A stretch of DNA of 64,000 bases from Flavobacteriaceae bacterium (GTDB lineage: Bacteria; Bacteroidota; Bacteroidia; Flavobacteriales; Flavobacteriaceae). The notes beneath the pieces were generated by a model that worked only from the letters and a program-made list of their open reading frames with translations, did no database searches and was not told the origin of the DNA. Position 1 is the first letter of the stretch, and every line of letters begins with the position of its first letter. The position numbers and the translations under genes are program-made. Below, in pieces: positions 43,185-51,409 of this stretch. Where the stretch lies: contig JADGEL010000005.1 of assembly GCA_016744415.1 (NCBI GenBank), forward strand, positions 219,717 to 283,716, given 5' to 3'.

Positions 43185-44030
43185 GTGAAAGTTTTACCGT
43201 TTAAAATTCCAAAGCCAGAAAACGAAGCATTGGTTTATCAAGAAGATAAAGAAGTTTTATTTTACAATAGGCTACACCAACATAAAGAGATTCAAATTAG
43301 CCTTATAAAAAGTGGAGAAGGGACCCTTGTTGTTGGAGATTCTATCTCAGATTTCAAAACAAATGACATCATTGTTATTGGAAGTAACATACCTCATGTA
43401 TTTAATTCGGATACCAAAAGTGAAATTCCAAGTTTTATGATGTCTCTTTTTTTTACTAAAGATTCATTTGGACATGATTTTTTCGAATTAAACGAGTTTC
43501 AAATTCTTAAAAACTTTTTTAATCAAATTTCTTACGGTATAAAGATTCAATCAAACCATGAAAAATTAAAGGAATTGTTTTTACAATTGAACCCGTCAAA
43601 CAAACTCAATCGGTTTATTTTGTTATTCGAAATTATTCAGCTAATAAGTAAATCTAAAAATGAGCAAATATCCTCATTTGTTTATCAAAAAAATTACAAA
43701 GATGTTGAAGGAAAACGAATGAGTGCAGTATTTGAATATACCATTCAAAATTTTGAACAAGTAATTTCATTAGAACAAATTGCTTCTGTGGCAAATATGA
43801 CCACCAATGCTTTTTGTAAGTATTTTAAACAACGGACTAACAAAACATACTTTCAATTATTGAATGAAGTCCGAATTGAACATGCTTGCAAAATGTTATT
43901 GAAAAAAAGCGATATCTCAATATCAGAAGTTGCTTTACACTCTGGGTTTCAAAATATTTCTAATTTCAATAGAAAATTTAGAGTTGTTAAAAAAATGACT
44001 CCTAGTAGTTTTATGAAAAGACACCAATAA
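43185..44030 (+). CDS. AraC family transcriptional regulator
   Basis: The 281-aa protein has an N-terminal cupin-like sensing domain (HQHKEIQISLIKSGEGTLVVGD, DIIVIGSNIPHVF) and a C-terminal pair of helix-turn-helix motifs (SLEQIASVANMTTNAFCKYFKQRT and SISEVALHSGFQNISNFNRKFR). It diverges from the hydroxyproline operon, with 139 bases between starts, and is its likely regulator. A GTG at 43185 (VKVLPFKIPKPE) is used because the longer frame would begin at an unlikely TTG and add a hydrophobic stretch. Confidence 0.9.
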   Translation: MKVLPFKIPKPENEALVYQEDKEVLFYNRLHQHKEIQISLIKSGEGTLVVGDSISDFKTNDIIVIGSNIPHVFNSDTKSEIPSFMMSLFFTKDSFGHDFFELNEFQILKNFFNQISYGIKIQSNHEKLKELFLQLNPSNKLNRFILLFEIIQLISKSKNEQISSFVYQKNYKDVEGKRMSAVFEYTIQNFEQVISLEQIASVANMTTNAFCKYFKQRTNKTYFQLLNEVRIEHACKMLLKKSDISISEVALHSGFQNISNFNRKFRVVKKMTPSSFMKRHQ

Positions 44031-44035
44031 ACACC

Positions 44036-44395
44036 TTACAGACGCTCTAACTCTTGCTTTAACTTATTGGTTAGCGAAGCAACAACTAAATCATACGAAT
44101 GATCTATCATTTCAAAGAAAAACTGGTCAGATAGATTTCCTTCAGGTTCAATAGTGTTCCAATGTTTCTTACTCATGTGATACCCAGGAATGATGTTACC
44201 ATCATATTTTTCTCTTAATTCTATAGCCCATTCTGGATCACATTTTAGGTTGACACCAAATGGGAGTCGATTTAACCCACATAAGGCAAACATTTTTCCC
44301 ATGACTTTAAAAACCAACGTAACTTTATCAAAAGGAAAGTGTTCTGTGACTCCTTTTTTTGATAAGCAATAGTCTCTATATTGTTCTACATTCAT
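44036..44395 (-). CDS. MmcQ/YjbR family protein
   Basis: A 119-aa protein with the YjbR double-wing-type pattern: N-terminal YRDYCLSKKGVTEHFPFD, FKVMGKMFAL, NLKCDPEWAIELRE, and GYHMSKKHWNTI near residue 80. Members are small CyaY-like-fold proteins annotated as MmcQ-like or DNA-binding, without a firm function. It converges on the AraC gene with 5 bases between stops and is transcribed in the same direction as the following cyclase, hemW and ruvC genes. Confidence 0.85.
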   Translation of the reverse strand: MNVEQYRDYCLSKKGVTEHFPFDKVTLVFKVMGKMFALCGLNRLPFGVNLKCDPEWAIELREKYDGNIIPGYHMSKKHWNTIEPEGNLSDQFFFEMIDHSYDLVVASLTNKLKQELERL

Positions 44396-44422
44396 TTTTA
44401 AATTACGATTTGTGAATTGCGA

Positions 44423-45172
44423 TTATTCAATTTTATACAATATTGGTTTACTTGGAGTTGCATCATTTTTAAAAGGCGCTATTTGTAAATTTAGCAAATA
44501 GTTGCCATCTTTGATTTGATTGTCAACATAAATAAATTCAGTGATTGTTGCATCTAATCTAGGTTCAACACCAAAATTCCAAAAAGCTTTGTGGGCTTCT
44601 AACCTACCATCATCTTTTTCTTTATCAACAGATGGAAGGTCTATCAACAAATGTTTTACTCCTATTTCTTTTATATATTCCGCACATTCTTTTGTAAGGT
44701 ATGGTGGATTTGTATTTGAATATTGTTTCGCTTTTTTTGATTCATCGTTTGTCAAAGTTCTTATGATCAAAGCCTCTGGTCGATTATTTTTTAACGCTTC
44801 TAAAACCTGTTTCTTTGTAATAACAGCATCTTTATTTTTATGAATTTCTGGAGAGATAGAAATCAATTCAGCTATAAAAAAGAATGTTTTTAAGCTGTCA
44901 TTTATGTTATGAAACTCTTTAGTTATATGACCTATACACTCTGTGTGTGTACCATGTGCATGCGGATTAAAAGCAATGTTATTAAAGTTAACTGAACCAC
45001 CTTGTGCAACATTACCAATCCAATTTTCGTTAACAACTGGATTAATTTTTGGCGCATCCAAATACCACGCATTCACATTTTCTTTTGATGCGGATAACTC
45101 GATAGAAATGTCAATTGGTTTTGATAAATCTACTGACATTTCTTTATTGCCAATTGTAAGTTTGGTTTTCAC
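44423..45172 (-). CDS. Cyclase family protein (kynurenine formamidase-like)
   Basis: A 249-aa member of the metal-dependent cyclase/KynB family. The metal-binding HAHGTHTECIGH motif near residue 72 takes the place of HxGTHxDxPxH, and the C-terminal FVYVDNQIKDGNYLLNLQIAPFKN-like segment ends with the family's P-sparing core. Close relatives hydrolyse N-formylkynurenine or related amides; the substrate here is unknown. No tryptophan-degradation genes are adjacent. It lies between the yjbR-like gene and hemW. Confidence 0.82.
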   Translation of the reverse strand: MKTKLTIGNKEMSVDLSKPIDISIELSASKENVNAWYLDAPKINPVVNENWIGNVAQGGSVNFNNIAFNPHAHGTHTECIGHITKEFHNINDSLKTFFFIAELISISPEIHKNKDAVITKKQVLEALKNNRPEALIIRTLTNDESKKAKQYSNTNPPYLTKECAEYIKEIGVKHLLIDLPSVDKEKDDGRLEAHKAFWNFGVEPRLDATITEFIYVDNQIKDGNYLLNLQIAPFKNDATPSKPILYKIE

Positions 45173-45181
45173 TTTTTAAAA

Positions 45182-46309
45182 TTAATCATTTATTATAAAT
45201 AATTCTGATGCAATTCCATCTGCTAAGAATTTTCCTTTTGGGGTAGTTTTTAAAATAGTACCTTCTACTTTTAGCAAATTTTGATTCACAAAAACTGTTA
45301 TTTCATTTAAGAGATAATCATGTGCTTCTTCTCCAAATTCATCATTAACCTTGTTTAAATCAACTCCCCAAATAGTTCGCAATCCTGTCATGATATATTC
45401 ATTGAACCTATCATTTTTCGAAAGTGTTTCACTTTCAGATGGAAGTTTATTTTGCTCAATTGAATTTATATACTTTGCATTGTTGGATATATTCCAACTA
45501 CGAACTTTGCCATTAAATGAATGTGCTGATGGTCCAAAACCATGATAAGACACCCCTTTCCAGTAAGAAGTATTGTGTTTTGAAAAATAATCTTCTTTAC
45601 CAAAATTTGATATTTCATAATGCACAAATCCTTGCTTTGTTGTTTCTTCTACTAAAATATCAAAATGTTCTGCCGCTAATTTTTCATCTAAAGGTGGATA
45701 CTTCCCTTTTTTAATAAATGATGCTAAAGCAGTATTGGGCTCAACGGTTAAAGCATAACTTGAAATATGATTGATTCCTAAATCAAAAACCCTTTGTAAG
45801 TTCTCCCTCCATTTACCAGTACTCATATTGGGGACACCATAGATTAAGTCTACTGTAATATTCTCAAAGTAGCGAGCCGCCACAGACAAGCAGTTTATTG
45901 ACTCAGTTGCTGAATGTGCTCGGTTCATCGATTTTAAATCATCTTCAAAAAAAGATTGCACACCTATGCTCAATCTATTTATTGGGCTTTTAGCTAATTC
46001 AAGTATTTTCTCTTCAGATAAATCATCAAGGTTGGTTTCTAAAGTTATCTCAGGGTTCGGTGTAACATTAAAATTACTATAAATCGTATCAATCAAAAAT
46101 TCCAATTCATCAATAGATAATAAAGAAGGGGTTCCTCCTCCAAAATAAATAGTTTCTACAACATCATAAATCTCATTTTTTCTGAGTTTAATTTCATGTG
46201 CAATCGAGGCAATCATTTCAGATTTTCGTTTTATTGAAGTTGAAAAATGAAAGTCACAATAGTGACATGCTTGTTTGCAAAATGGGATATGAATATAGAT
46301 TCCTGCCAT
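45182..46309 (-). CDS. hemW: Radical SAM heme chaperone HemW
   Basis: The 375-aa protein has the radical SAM motif CKQACHYCDF (Cys-x3-Cys-x2-C), preceded by the typical AGIYIHIPF opening, the GGGTPSLL motif, and a C-terminal HemN domain with SAHSFNGKVRSWN. HemW is an oxygen-independent coproporphyrinogen-oxidase-like protein that delivers heme and does not itself oxidise coproporphyrinogen. Its ATG overlaps the ruvC stop region at 46309, so the two genes are coupled. Confidence 0.93.
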   Translation of the reverse strand: MAGIYIHIPFCKQACHYCDFHFSTSIKRKSEMIASIAHEIKLRKNEIYDVVETIYFGGGTPSLLSIDELEFLIDTIYSNFNVTPNPEITLETNLDDLSEEKILELAKSPINRLSIGVQSFFEDDLKSMNRAHSATESINCLSVAARYFENITVDLIYGVPNMSTGKWRENLQRVFDLGINHISSYALTVEPNTALASFIKKGKYPPLDEKLAAEHFDILVEETTKQGFVHYEISNFGKEDYFSKHNTSYWKGVSYHGFGPSAHSFNGKVRSWNISNNAKYINSIEQNKLPSESETLSKNDRFNEYIMTGLRTIWGVDLNKVNDEFGEEAHDYLLNEITVFVNQNLLKVEGTILKTTPKGKFLADGIASELFIIND

Positions 46310-46860
46310 TATTTTATTCTTCTCTCATTTTGCTTTACAAAAGAACTCCAACCAGAATAGGATTTCCCAACACTCGCTTTACCACTATTATAAAAATGAC
46401 AAACTGCCGCAGCCAACCCATCTGTAGCATCCAAATTTTTGGGTAAGGATTTCAACTTTAAGGTGTTTTTAAGCATGCCTGCTACTTGCTCCTTACTAGC
46501 ATTTCCATTTCCTGTAACTGCCATTTTTATTTTTTTTGGAGCATATTCCGTTATAGGTACTTGTCTCGACAATCCAGCGGCGATAGCAACTCCTTGAGCA
46601 CGACCGAGCTTTAACATTGACTGCACGTTTTTACCAAAAAAAGGAGCCTCAATAGCAATTTCATCTGGGTGATATGAATCTATCAACTCTATAGTACGAT
46701 CAAAAATGTGTTTTAGTTTTACATAATGATCATCATATTTTTTTAGGACCAATTCATTCATCAACATAAACTCCATTTGTTTATTTTTGACTTTTATCAA
46801 ACCAAAACCCATAATGGTTGTTCCTGGATCGATGCCTAATATGATTTTTTCTGTGGACAA
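46309..46860 (-). CDS. ruvC: Crossover junction endodeoxyribonuclease RuvC
   Basis: RuvC cuts Holliday junctions during recombination. The first catalytic Asp is in ILGIDPGTTIMGFG, the Glu in IAIEAPFFGKN and the C-terminal Asp region in LDATDGLAAAVCHFY. The TTG at 46860 yields a 183-aa protein opening STEKIILGIDPG, which is the usual length and start for the family; the longer frame to 46932 is a poor fit and would overlap the divergent glycosyltransferase start. hemW follows directly. Confidence 0.92.
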   Translation of the reverse strand: MSTEKIILGIDPGTTIMGFGLIKVKNKQMEFMLMNELVLKKYDDHYVKLKHIFDRTIELIDSYHPDEIAIEAPFFGKNVQSMLKLGRAQGVAIAAGLSRQVPITEYAPKKIKMAVTGNGNASKEQVAGMLKNTLKLKSLPKNLDATDGLAAAVCHFYNSGKASVGKSYSGWSSFVKQNERRIK

Positions 46861-46868
46861 TATTTTTG
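46861..46868 (+). promoter_or_regulatory. Putative -7 box for the glycosyltransferase gene
   Basis: TATTTTTG matches TAnnTTTG and lies 63 bases before the ATG at 46932, directly next to the ruvC TTG start on the other strand. No TTG element is seen at standard distance. Confidence 0.35.
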
Positions 46869-46931
46869 TTTCTTTGTCGTAAATGTACAACAAATCAAAA
46901 ACAAACTCTGACTGAGTTTTTATACTTATCA

Positions 46932-48062
46932 ATGCTCATACTAACAATTTTTATCACAGCAATTTACACTCTTTTAATTGGGGCTTTTATTGTTGGATTC
47001 TTTAGAATAAAAAGTTTTAACAGGTCTAAAAACACTCCAGAAAACTCATTTTCGATAATAATACCGTTTAGAGATGAAGCTGAAAATTTACTTGAATTAT
47101 TAAATAGCATATCAAAACTTGACTATCCTAATTCGTTATTTGAAGTGCTATTAGTAGATGATGAATCTATAGATAATGGAAGCGATATTATTGAGACCTA
47201 TAATAAACAGAATCCTACTTTATCAATTCGCGTACTTAATAATGATCGCAAATCAAAGTCTCCAAAAAAAGATGCGATAGAAACTGCAATACAAAAATCA
47301 ACCTTTGAGTGGGTTATTACAACTGATGCAGATTGCAATGTGCCAAAAACATGGTTATTATTATTTGATAATTTCATTCAAGAAAATAACCCCAAAATGA
47401 TTTGTGCACCTGTAACCTATAAAGTAAAAAATACTTTTTTAGAACAATTTCAACTCCTTGATTTTATTAGTTTGATTGGAACAACAATTGGAGCATTCGG
47501 AATTAAAAAACCTTTTTTATGTAACGGAGCAAATTTGTGCTATTCTAAAAAAGTATTTTCTGAGGTTAAAGGTTTTGAAGGAAATAATTCTATTTCTAGT
47601 GGTGATGATATTTTTTTATTAGAAAAGATTTTCGAAAAATACCCAATTGATGTTCGCTTTATAAAATCTAATGAATCAATTGTTATCACCAAGCCAGAAA
47701 TAACTTTGAACAAACTCTTCCAACAACGTATAAGATGGGCGTCGAAAACATCAATGACAAACAATGGCTTTGGAAAATTTGTGGGAATGGTGATTTTATT
47801 GATGAACTTACTGGCTATCATTTTATTGATATCAAGTATTTTGGATATATCCTCGTCAAATTATCTATTTTGGATTTTTGGAGCTAAATTTATTATTGAT
47901 TACATTCTAATTCTTAAAACACTGAGTTTTACAAATCAGCTAAAAAGCATTCTTTTTTATCCATTTATAGCGATTTTACATCCATTATTTATCGTTTTTG
48001 TATCTTTTCTATCAATTTTAAAAACACCAGTTCTTTGGAAGAATCGTCAAATTTATGATTAA
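46932..48062 (+). CDS. Family 2 glycosyltransferase, membrane-bound
   Basis: A 376-aa protein with an N-terminal membrane helix (MLILTIFITAIYTLLIGAFI), a GT2 domain with SIIIPFRDEAENL, the DDES motif and TTDADC (DxD-type) near residue 135, then QQRIRWASK (the QxxRW motif), and two or three C-terminal membrane helices. This is the architecture of processive or lipid-linked glycosyltransferases facing the cytoplasm. The acceptor is unknown. The ATG at 46932 is preferred because it places the membrane helix at the N-terminus. Confidence 0.88.
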   Translation: MLILTIFITAIYTLLIGAFIVGFFRIKSFNRSKNTPENSFSIIIPFRDEAENLLELLNSISKLDYPNSLFEVLLVDDESIDNGSDIIETYNKQNPTLSIRVLNNDRKSKSPKKDAIETAIQKSTFEWVITTDADCNVPKTWLLLFDNFIQENNPKMICAPVTYKVKNTFLEQFQLLDFISLIGTTIGAFGIKKPFLCNGANLCYSKKVFSEVKGFEGNNSISSGDDIFLLEKIFEKYPIDVRFIKSNESIVITKPEITLNKLFQQRIRWASKTSMTNNGFGKFVGMVILLMNLLAIILLISSILDISSSNYLFWIFGAKFIIDYILILKTLSFTNQLKSILFYPFIAILHPLFIVFVSFLSILKTPVLWKNRQIYD

Positions 48063-48156
48063 TTATAGTTGAATATGACTTGTATAAATAATCATAATTC
48101 ACAATAATAAATACTTGATTTTTCCTTATTATTGTATTCCTACTAAACTAACTAAA

Positions 48157-48645
48157 ATGAAAGCCCATACTACCTACAAAATATACCCAAAAGCGATTGA
48201 AGAATTTATTAATGATCACTATGATTTAAGCACTATTAACTTTGGAAATATTGAAAAAAATGTAAAAGCTATCCTTCAAAAATTAGAGATTGATGATATT
48301 CTAGAATGCCAGTGGGATGTAACTCATTTATATTTTTTTGACAAAATTGATGTCAGTAAAAATAATAACAAGCCATCTGACTTTGATGACTATTCTAATT
48401 TTAAATTTTCTTTTACTTCTAAAATAGAAGACAATAAAACTACTGAGTACGAACAAGCAATTGAAAAATTAGAAGCGGACTTTATTAACAAATATCAAAA
48501 CAGATTAGACGCCGAACATCAAAAATTAAAAGCACAAGAATTAAAAAAGAAAAAGAAAAAAGAAAAACTTAGCTATATCTTAATCGGACTAGTTTTTGTT
48601 GCTTTAGCAGTGTTACTTCTAATATTTAAAAGCGGACAAGAATAA
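48157..48645 (+). CDS. Hypothetical protein with C-terminal membrane anchor
   Basis: Not recognised. The 162-aa protein has a soluble N-terminal part rich in Asp, Lys and aromatic residues (AIEEFINDHYDLSTINFGN; DVTHLYFFDKID), a charged coiled-coil-like segment (residues 100-135, ending in a Lys-rich KKKKKKEK run), then one hydrophobic helix (LSYILIGLVFVALAVLLLIF). It looks like a tail-anchored inner-membrane protein with its bulk in the cytoplasm. The ATG at 48157 is preferred over one at 48115 because it is followed by an ordinary polar N-terminus. Confidence 0.7.
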   Translation: MKAHTTYKIYPKAIEEFINDHYDLSTINFGNIEKNVKAILQKLEIDDILECQWDVTHLYFFDKIDVSKNNNKPSDFDDYSNFKFSFTSKIEDNKTTEYEQAIEKLEADFINKYQNRLDAEHQKLKAQELKKKKKKEKLSYILIGLVFVALAVLLLIFKSGQE

Positions 48646-48717
48646 ATTTTCACTCAAACAAATAGTAGTAATTCATAAACAAACTACACGATTTAAATAA
48701 TAAATGGTAATTTTTGA

Positions 48718-48747
48718 TTGATATTTAACAAATTACCCCTACCTTTG
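48718..48747 (+). promoter_or_regulatory. Promoter for the Bax inhibitor-1/YccA-type gene
   Basis: TTG at 48718-48720, a 19-base spacer and TACCTTTG at 48740-48747 match the Bacteroidota promoter consensus exactly. The expected leader is about 25 bases and contains two CCCCACA motifs. Confidence 0.7.
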
Positions 48748-48758
48748 AGCCTAGTCAA

Positions 48759-48774
48759 CCCCACAACCCCCACA
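48759..48774 (+). promoter_or_regulatory. Two CCCCACA leader motifs before a start codon
   Basis: CCCCACA occurs at 48759-48765 and 48768-48774, ending two bases before the ATG at 48777. C-runs this close to a start are unusual in an AT-rich genome, and the same motif precedes the starts at 58151 and 58492 and recurs at 59.0-59.7 kb. Confidence 0.5.
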
Positions 48775-48776
48775 TT

Positions 48777-49520
48777 ATGGCTCTTTACACTTACAAAACC
48801 TCAAACCCTGCGTTTAGCAGAGATGTTTGGAAAGGCTATGCCTCTACCTCAAACAAAATGACCGTAAACGGTATTATTGCAAAATCTTTTTTCTGTATAC
48901 TTTTAGTCGCAAGTACAACTTGGATTACTTGGGAATTTATTGGAAAAGGATACAACACCAATTTATTTATTTATGGTGGTCTTATCGGAACAATTTTCTT
49001 TAGCTTGATTACTGCTTTCATTCACCGATTAGCCCCCGTATTAGTTCCTCTTTATTCTTTAGCATTAGGATTTTTTCTAGGAGGAATTACAATTTACACC
49101 GAAAGTAAATTTAAAGGAATGCCAATGCAGGCTATTGGTGTTACAATCACAACATTTTTTGTAATGTTATTTTTATACAAATCAAAAATCATAAAAGTTA
49201 CTGATCGATTTAGAAGTGTATTGATTGTTGCAATCACTATAATTTCTGCTATTTATGTCTTGAGTTGGGCATTGCATTTTTTTAATATTGATACGCCTTT
49301 TACAATATTAGACAGTACATCTTATTTAGCAATAGGGTTTAATGTTATTGCTGCAGGAATTGCTGCATTTACATTAATGCTAGATTTTGATTTTATTGAA
49401 AGAAAGAAAAATCACGTACCAAGATATATGGAATGGGTAGCTACTTGGGGATTGTTAGTTACTCTTGTTTGGGTATATGTAGAAGCTCTAAGAATTGTTA
49501 AGAAAGTTGTAATGAATTAA
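48777..49520 (+). CDS. Bax inhibitor-1/YccA family membrane protein
   Basis: A 247-aa protein with about seven hydrophobic segments and the family's cytoplasmic N-terminus (TSNPAFSRDVWKGYASTS) followed by MTVNGIIAKSFF. The closing segment with LDFDFIERKKNHVPRYMEWVATWGLLVTLVWVYVEALRI is the strongly conserved BI-1/YccA signature. Bacterial members are inner-membrane proteins, one of which modulates FtsH in E. coli. It has a consensus promoter and an unusual C-rich leader. Confidence 0.9.
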   Translation: MALYTYKTSNPAFSRDVWKGYASTSNKMTVNGIIAKSFFCILLVASTTWITWEFIGKGYNTNLFIYGGLIGTIFFSLITAFIHRLAPVLVPLYSLALGFFLGGITIYTESKFKGMPMQAIGVTITTFFVMLFLYKSKIIKVTDRFRSVLIVAITIISAIYVLSWALHFFNIDTPFTILDSTSYLAIGFNVIAAGIAAFTLMLDFDFIERKKNHVPRYMEWVATWGLLVTLVWVYVEALRIVKKVVMN

Positions 49521-49552
49521 TTCAAAAATCTTGTAATAATTTCATCGGAATT

Positions 49553-49648
49553 CATCCAAAAATATAATATTGCTAATAAAACAATCAACATTACTATCAA
49601 TCTCTTTCTATTAGGTTTTTTTTGTTTTTTATATCTTGACGTTTCCAT
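49553..49648 (-). CDS. Possible small basic single-span membrane peptide
   Basis: A 31-codon ORF from the ATG at 49648: a Lys/Arg-rich start (METSRYKKQKKPNRKR) and one hydrophobic helix (LIVMLIVLLAILYFG). No database family is recognised. The frame one base over continues with a sensible tail (W-MNSDEIITRFLN, stop at 49518), so one extra base in the A-run at 49559-49562 would give a 43-aa protein. It may be a real microprotein, a frameshifted one, or chance. Confidence 0.35.
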
Positions 49649-49728
49649 TTTCTTATTATTTTAATTGATAAGGATACTCTCTATTTGCCCTTGGATTTAA
49701 CTACGCTTGATACTAATATCAAATAAAA

Positions 49729-50391
49729 CTATAATTTCTGAGCCCTAAGCATTTCTCTTTTCCCTGGAGGCCCGGGAAGTTTTTCGACCTTAAAACCTAC
49801 TTCAATCATTGCTCTTCTAACCGATCCTTTAGCAGCATAGGTCACGAGCACACCACCAACTCTTAAAGCATCATACATTTTATTAAAAACAAAGACAGTC
49901 CATAATTCTGGTTGCACTCTAGCTCCGAATGCATCAAAATAAATCAAATCAAAAGTCTCATTATCATCAATATCATTAAAATCTTGTAGACGCTTCTTTA
50001 AAGAAAAATTATCTTTTAAAAAATATTTTTCTCCCCAAGTTGATGAATGCATTTTTTTAAAAATGAAATCAAATTCATCTGCTTTCAGTTCTGACACATA
50101 ATTTAACTGATTTAATTCTTCATCAGAAATAGGAAACTTCTCTACACCAACATAATCAACTTTTAAATTTCTTTTTTCAGCTTCAATAAAGGTGATAAAA
50201 CTATTTAGCCCAGTTCCAAAACCAATTTCTAAAATATTTATTTTTTGATCTTTAAACAAGGTTAAGCCATTTTTAATAAAGACATGATATGCCTCTAGAA
50301 TAGCCCCATGCTTAGAATGGTATTGTTCATTCCATTCAGGAATATGAATTGTTGTAGAACCGTCTGATGTTGTAATTATTTCATGTTTCAC
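49729..50391 (-). CDS. mnmD: tRNA 5-methylaminomethyl-2-thiouridine methyltransferase (MnmD/DUF752)
   Basis: A 220-aa stand-alone methyltransferase with the SAM-binding motif ILEIGFGTGLNSFI and the catalytic-loop region LIYFDAFGARVQPELW. The C-terminal GPPGKREMLRA is the DUF752/MnmC1 signature. It methylates the aminomethyl group on the wobble uridine of some tRNAs. The FAD domain of bifunctional MnmC is absent, as is normal in this phylum. It begins one base from the upstream lipoprotein gene, in a run with the next two genes. Confidence 0.9.
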   Translation of the reverse strand: MKHEIITTSDGSTTIHIPEWNEQYHSKHGAILEAYHVFIKNGLTLFKDQKINILEIGFGTGLNSFITFIEAEKRNLKVDYVGVEKFPISDEELNQLNYVSELKADEFDFIFKKMHSSTWGEKYFLKDNFSLKKRLQDFNDIDDNETFDLIYFDAFGARVQPELWTVFVFNKMYDALRVGGVLVTYAAKGSVRRAMIEVGFKVEKLPGPPGKREMLRAQKL

Positions 50392-50392
50392 T

Positions 50393-50821
50393 TTATTCTA
50401 TTAATAACTTTTCAATTCTAGGGATTGGACCAGTACATGTTGTTTTATGACAAGCAATACAAGTATGAATTGTTGAATTAAACGCTAGTTTCAACGAATC
50501 ATTTGAAACCTCATAAACTGATTTTTGATGTTTTTCAAAAAGATTTGCAAACACTTGAAAGCTCTCATCACGCTCAAAACGATCTGTCATTTTTGCTGTA
50601 TGAAGCTCATTAAAGTTTACCGGCAATGATGTTAGTGTCTTGTCATTTATAATTTGAGTTTTTAAACTATCATTATATACATAAAACTCCTCCATCAGCA
50701 CAGCTAATTCAGAATATTCATACATGTCAAATGGCTGTTTTTCTACAACTTCTTTTTTTTCATTTTTACATGAAGTCATCAAAAAGAGCATCAAAAAAAT
50801 TGTTAGATAAATAATTTTCAT
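50393..50821 (-). CDS. Lipoprotein with a c-type heme-binding motif
   Basis: The 142-aa lipoprotein (signal MKIIYLTIFLMLFLMTSC) has a helical body and a C-terminal CIACH motif (CxxCH) typical of covalent heme attachment, embedded in HTCIACHKTTCTGPI. The fold resembles small cytochrome c552/c'-type proteins, with helices before the heme site. No specific family is recognised and a distal ligand cannot be assigned. It lies between a DUF4920 lipoprotein and mnmD. Confidence 0.75.
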   Translation of the reverse strand: MKIIYLTIFLMLFLMTSCKNEKKEVVEKQPFDMYEYSELAVLMEEFYVYNDSLKTQIINDKTLTSLPVNFNELHTAKMTDRFERDESFQVFANLFEKHQKSVYEVSNDSLKLAFNSTIHTCIACHKTTCTGPIPRIEKLLIE

Positions 50822-50830
50822 GACATTAAA

Positions 50831-51307
50831 TTATTCTGCCATAAGCACACCATCCGCTAAAAAGGAATAAGTAAACTTTGGCTCAGTTATTTTTGCAATC
50901 TCTTCTTCTGACTTACCCGCATCCTTAGCAAAATGCTGTAACTCCTCAATCGAGGTTACGCTTACATACGCCTTTCCGTTTACAACAACTTCTCTTTCTT
51001 CAGAGTTCATCGGTACAAAAAAACCGTAATCTTTAAATTTAACAGTTGTTTCTTGCTCTTCTCCTAAATCAATTTTCATCCAGCAACCTTTTGTTTTACA
51101 CACCTTATTAACTTTAGATGCAAATTTAACATCAATCGTATCTCCTGCTTTTAATGCTTTAAATTTCGAAATCATTTGATCTTTAGTAATTGCTTTTTCA
51201 GCTGTAATTTTTTCGCCAAATGATGCGTAATTCACTTTTACATCTTCTTTTTTACAAGCAATAATTGTAATTATAAATGCAATTAATAGTCCTACTTTTT
51301 TCATCAT
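50831..51307 (-). CDS. DUF4920 domain lipoprotein
   Basis: A 158-aa lipoprotein (signal ending in TIIACKK). The body has the DUF4920 core: GDTIDVKFASKVNKVCKTKGCWMKIDLG, with two conserved Cys (CKTKGC) possibly binding metal or forming a disulfide, then KFKDYGFFVPMNSEEREVVVNGKAYV. The family is common in Bacteroidota and uncharacterised. It is transcribed with the heme-motif lipoprotein 9 bases downstream, which hints at a shared redox or metal role. Confidence 0.8.
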   Translation of the reverse strand: MMKKVGLLIAFIITIIACKKEDVKVNYASFGEKITAEKAITKDQMISKFKALKAGDTIDVKFASKVNKVCKTKGCWMKIDLGEEQETTVKFKDYGFFVPMNSEEREVVVNGKAYVSVTSIEELQHFAKDAGKSEEEIAKITEPKFTYSFLADGVLMAE

Positions 51308-51409
51308 TAATTATTTTTAGTTTATACAAATTTATTAATCCATTGTGAATTAAAAAAGTAATATTGAATAATTAATTTTATACCTTTACAGCCGACTAAA
51401 GCACAAAAA

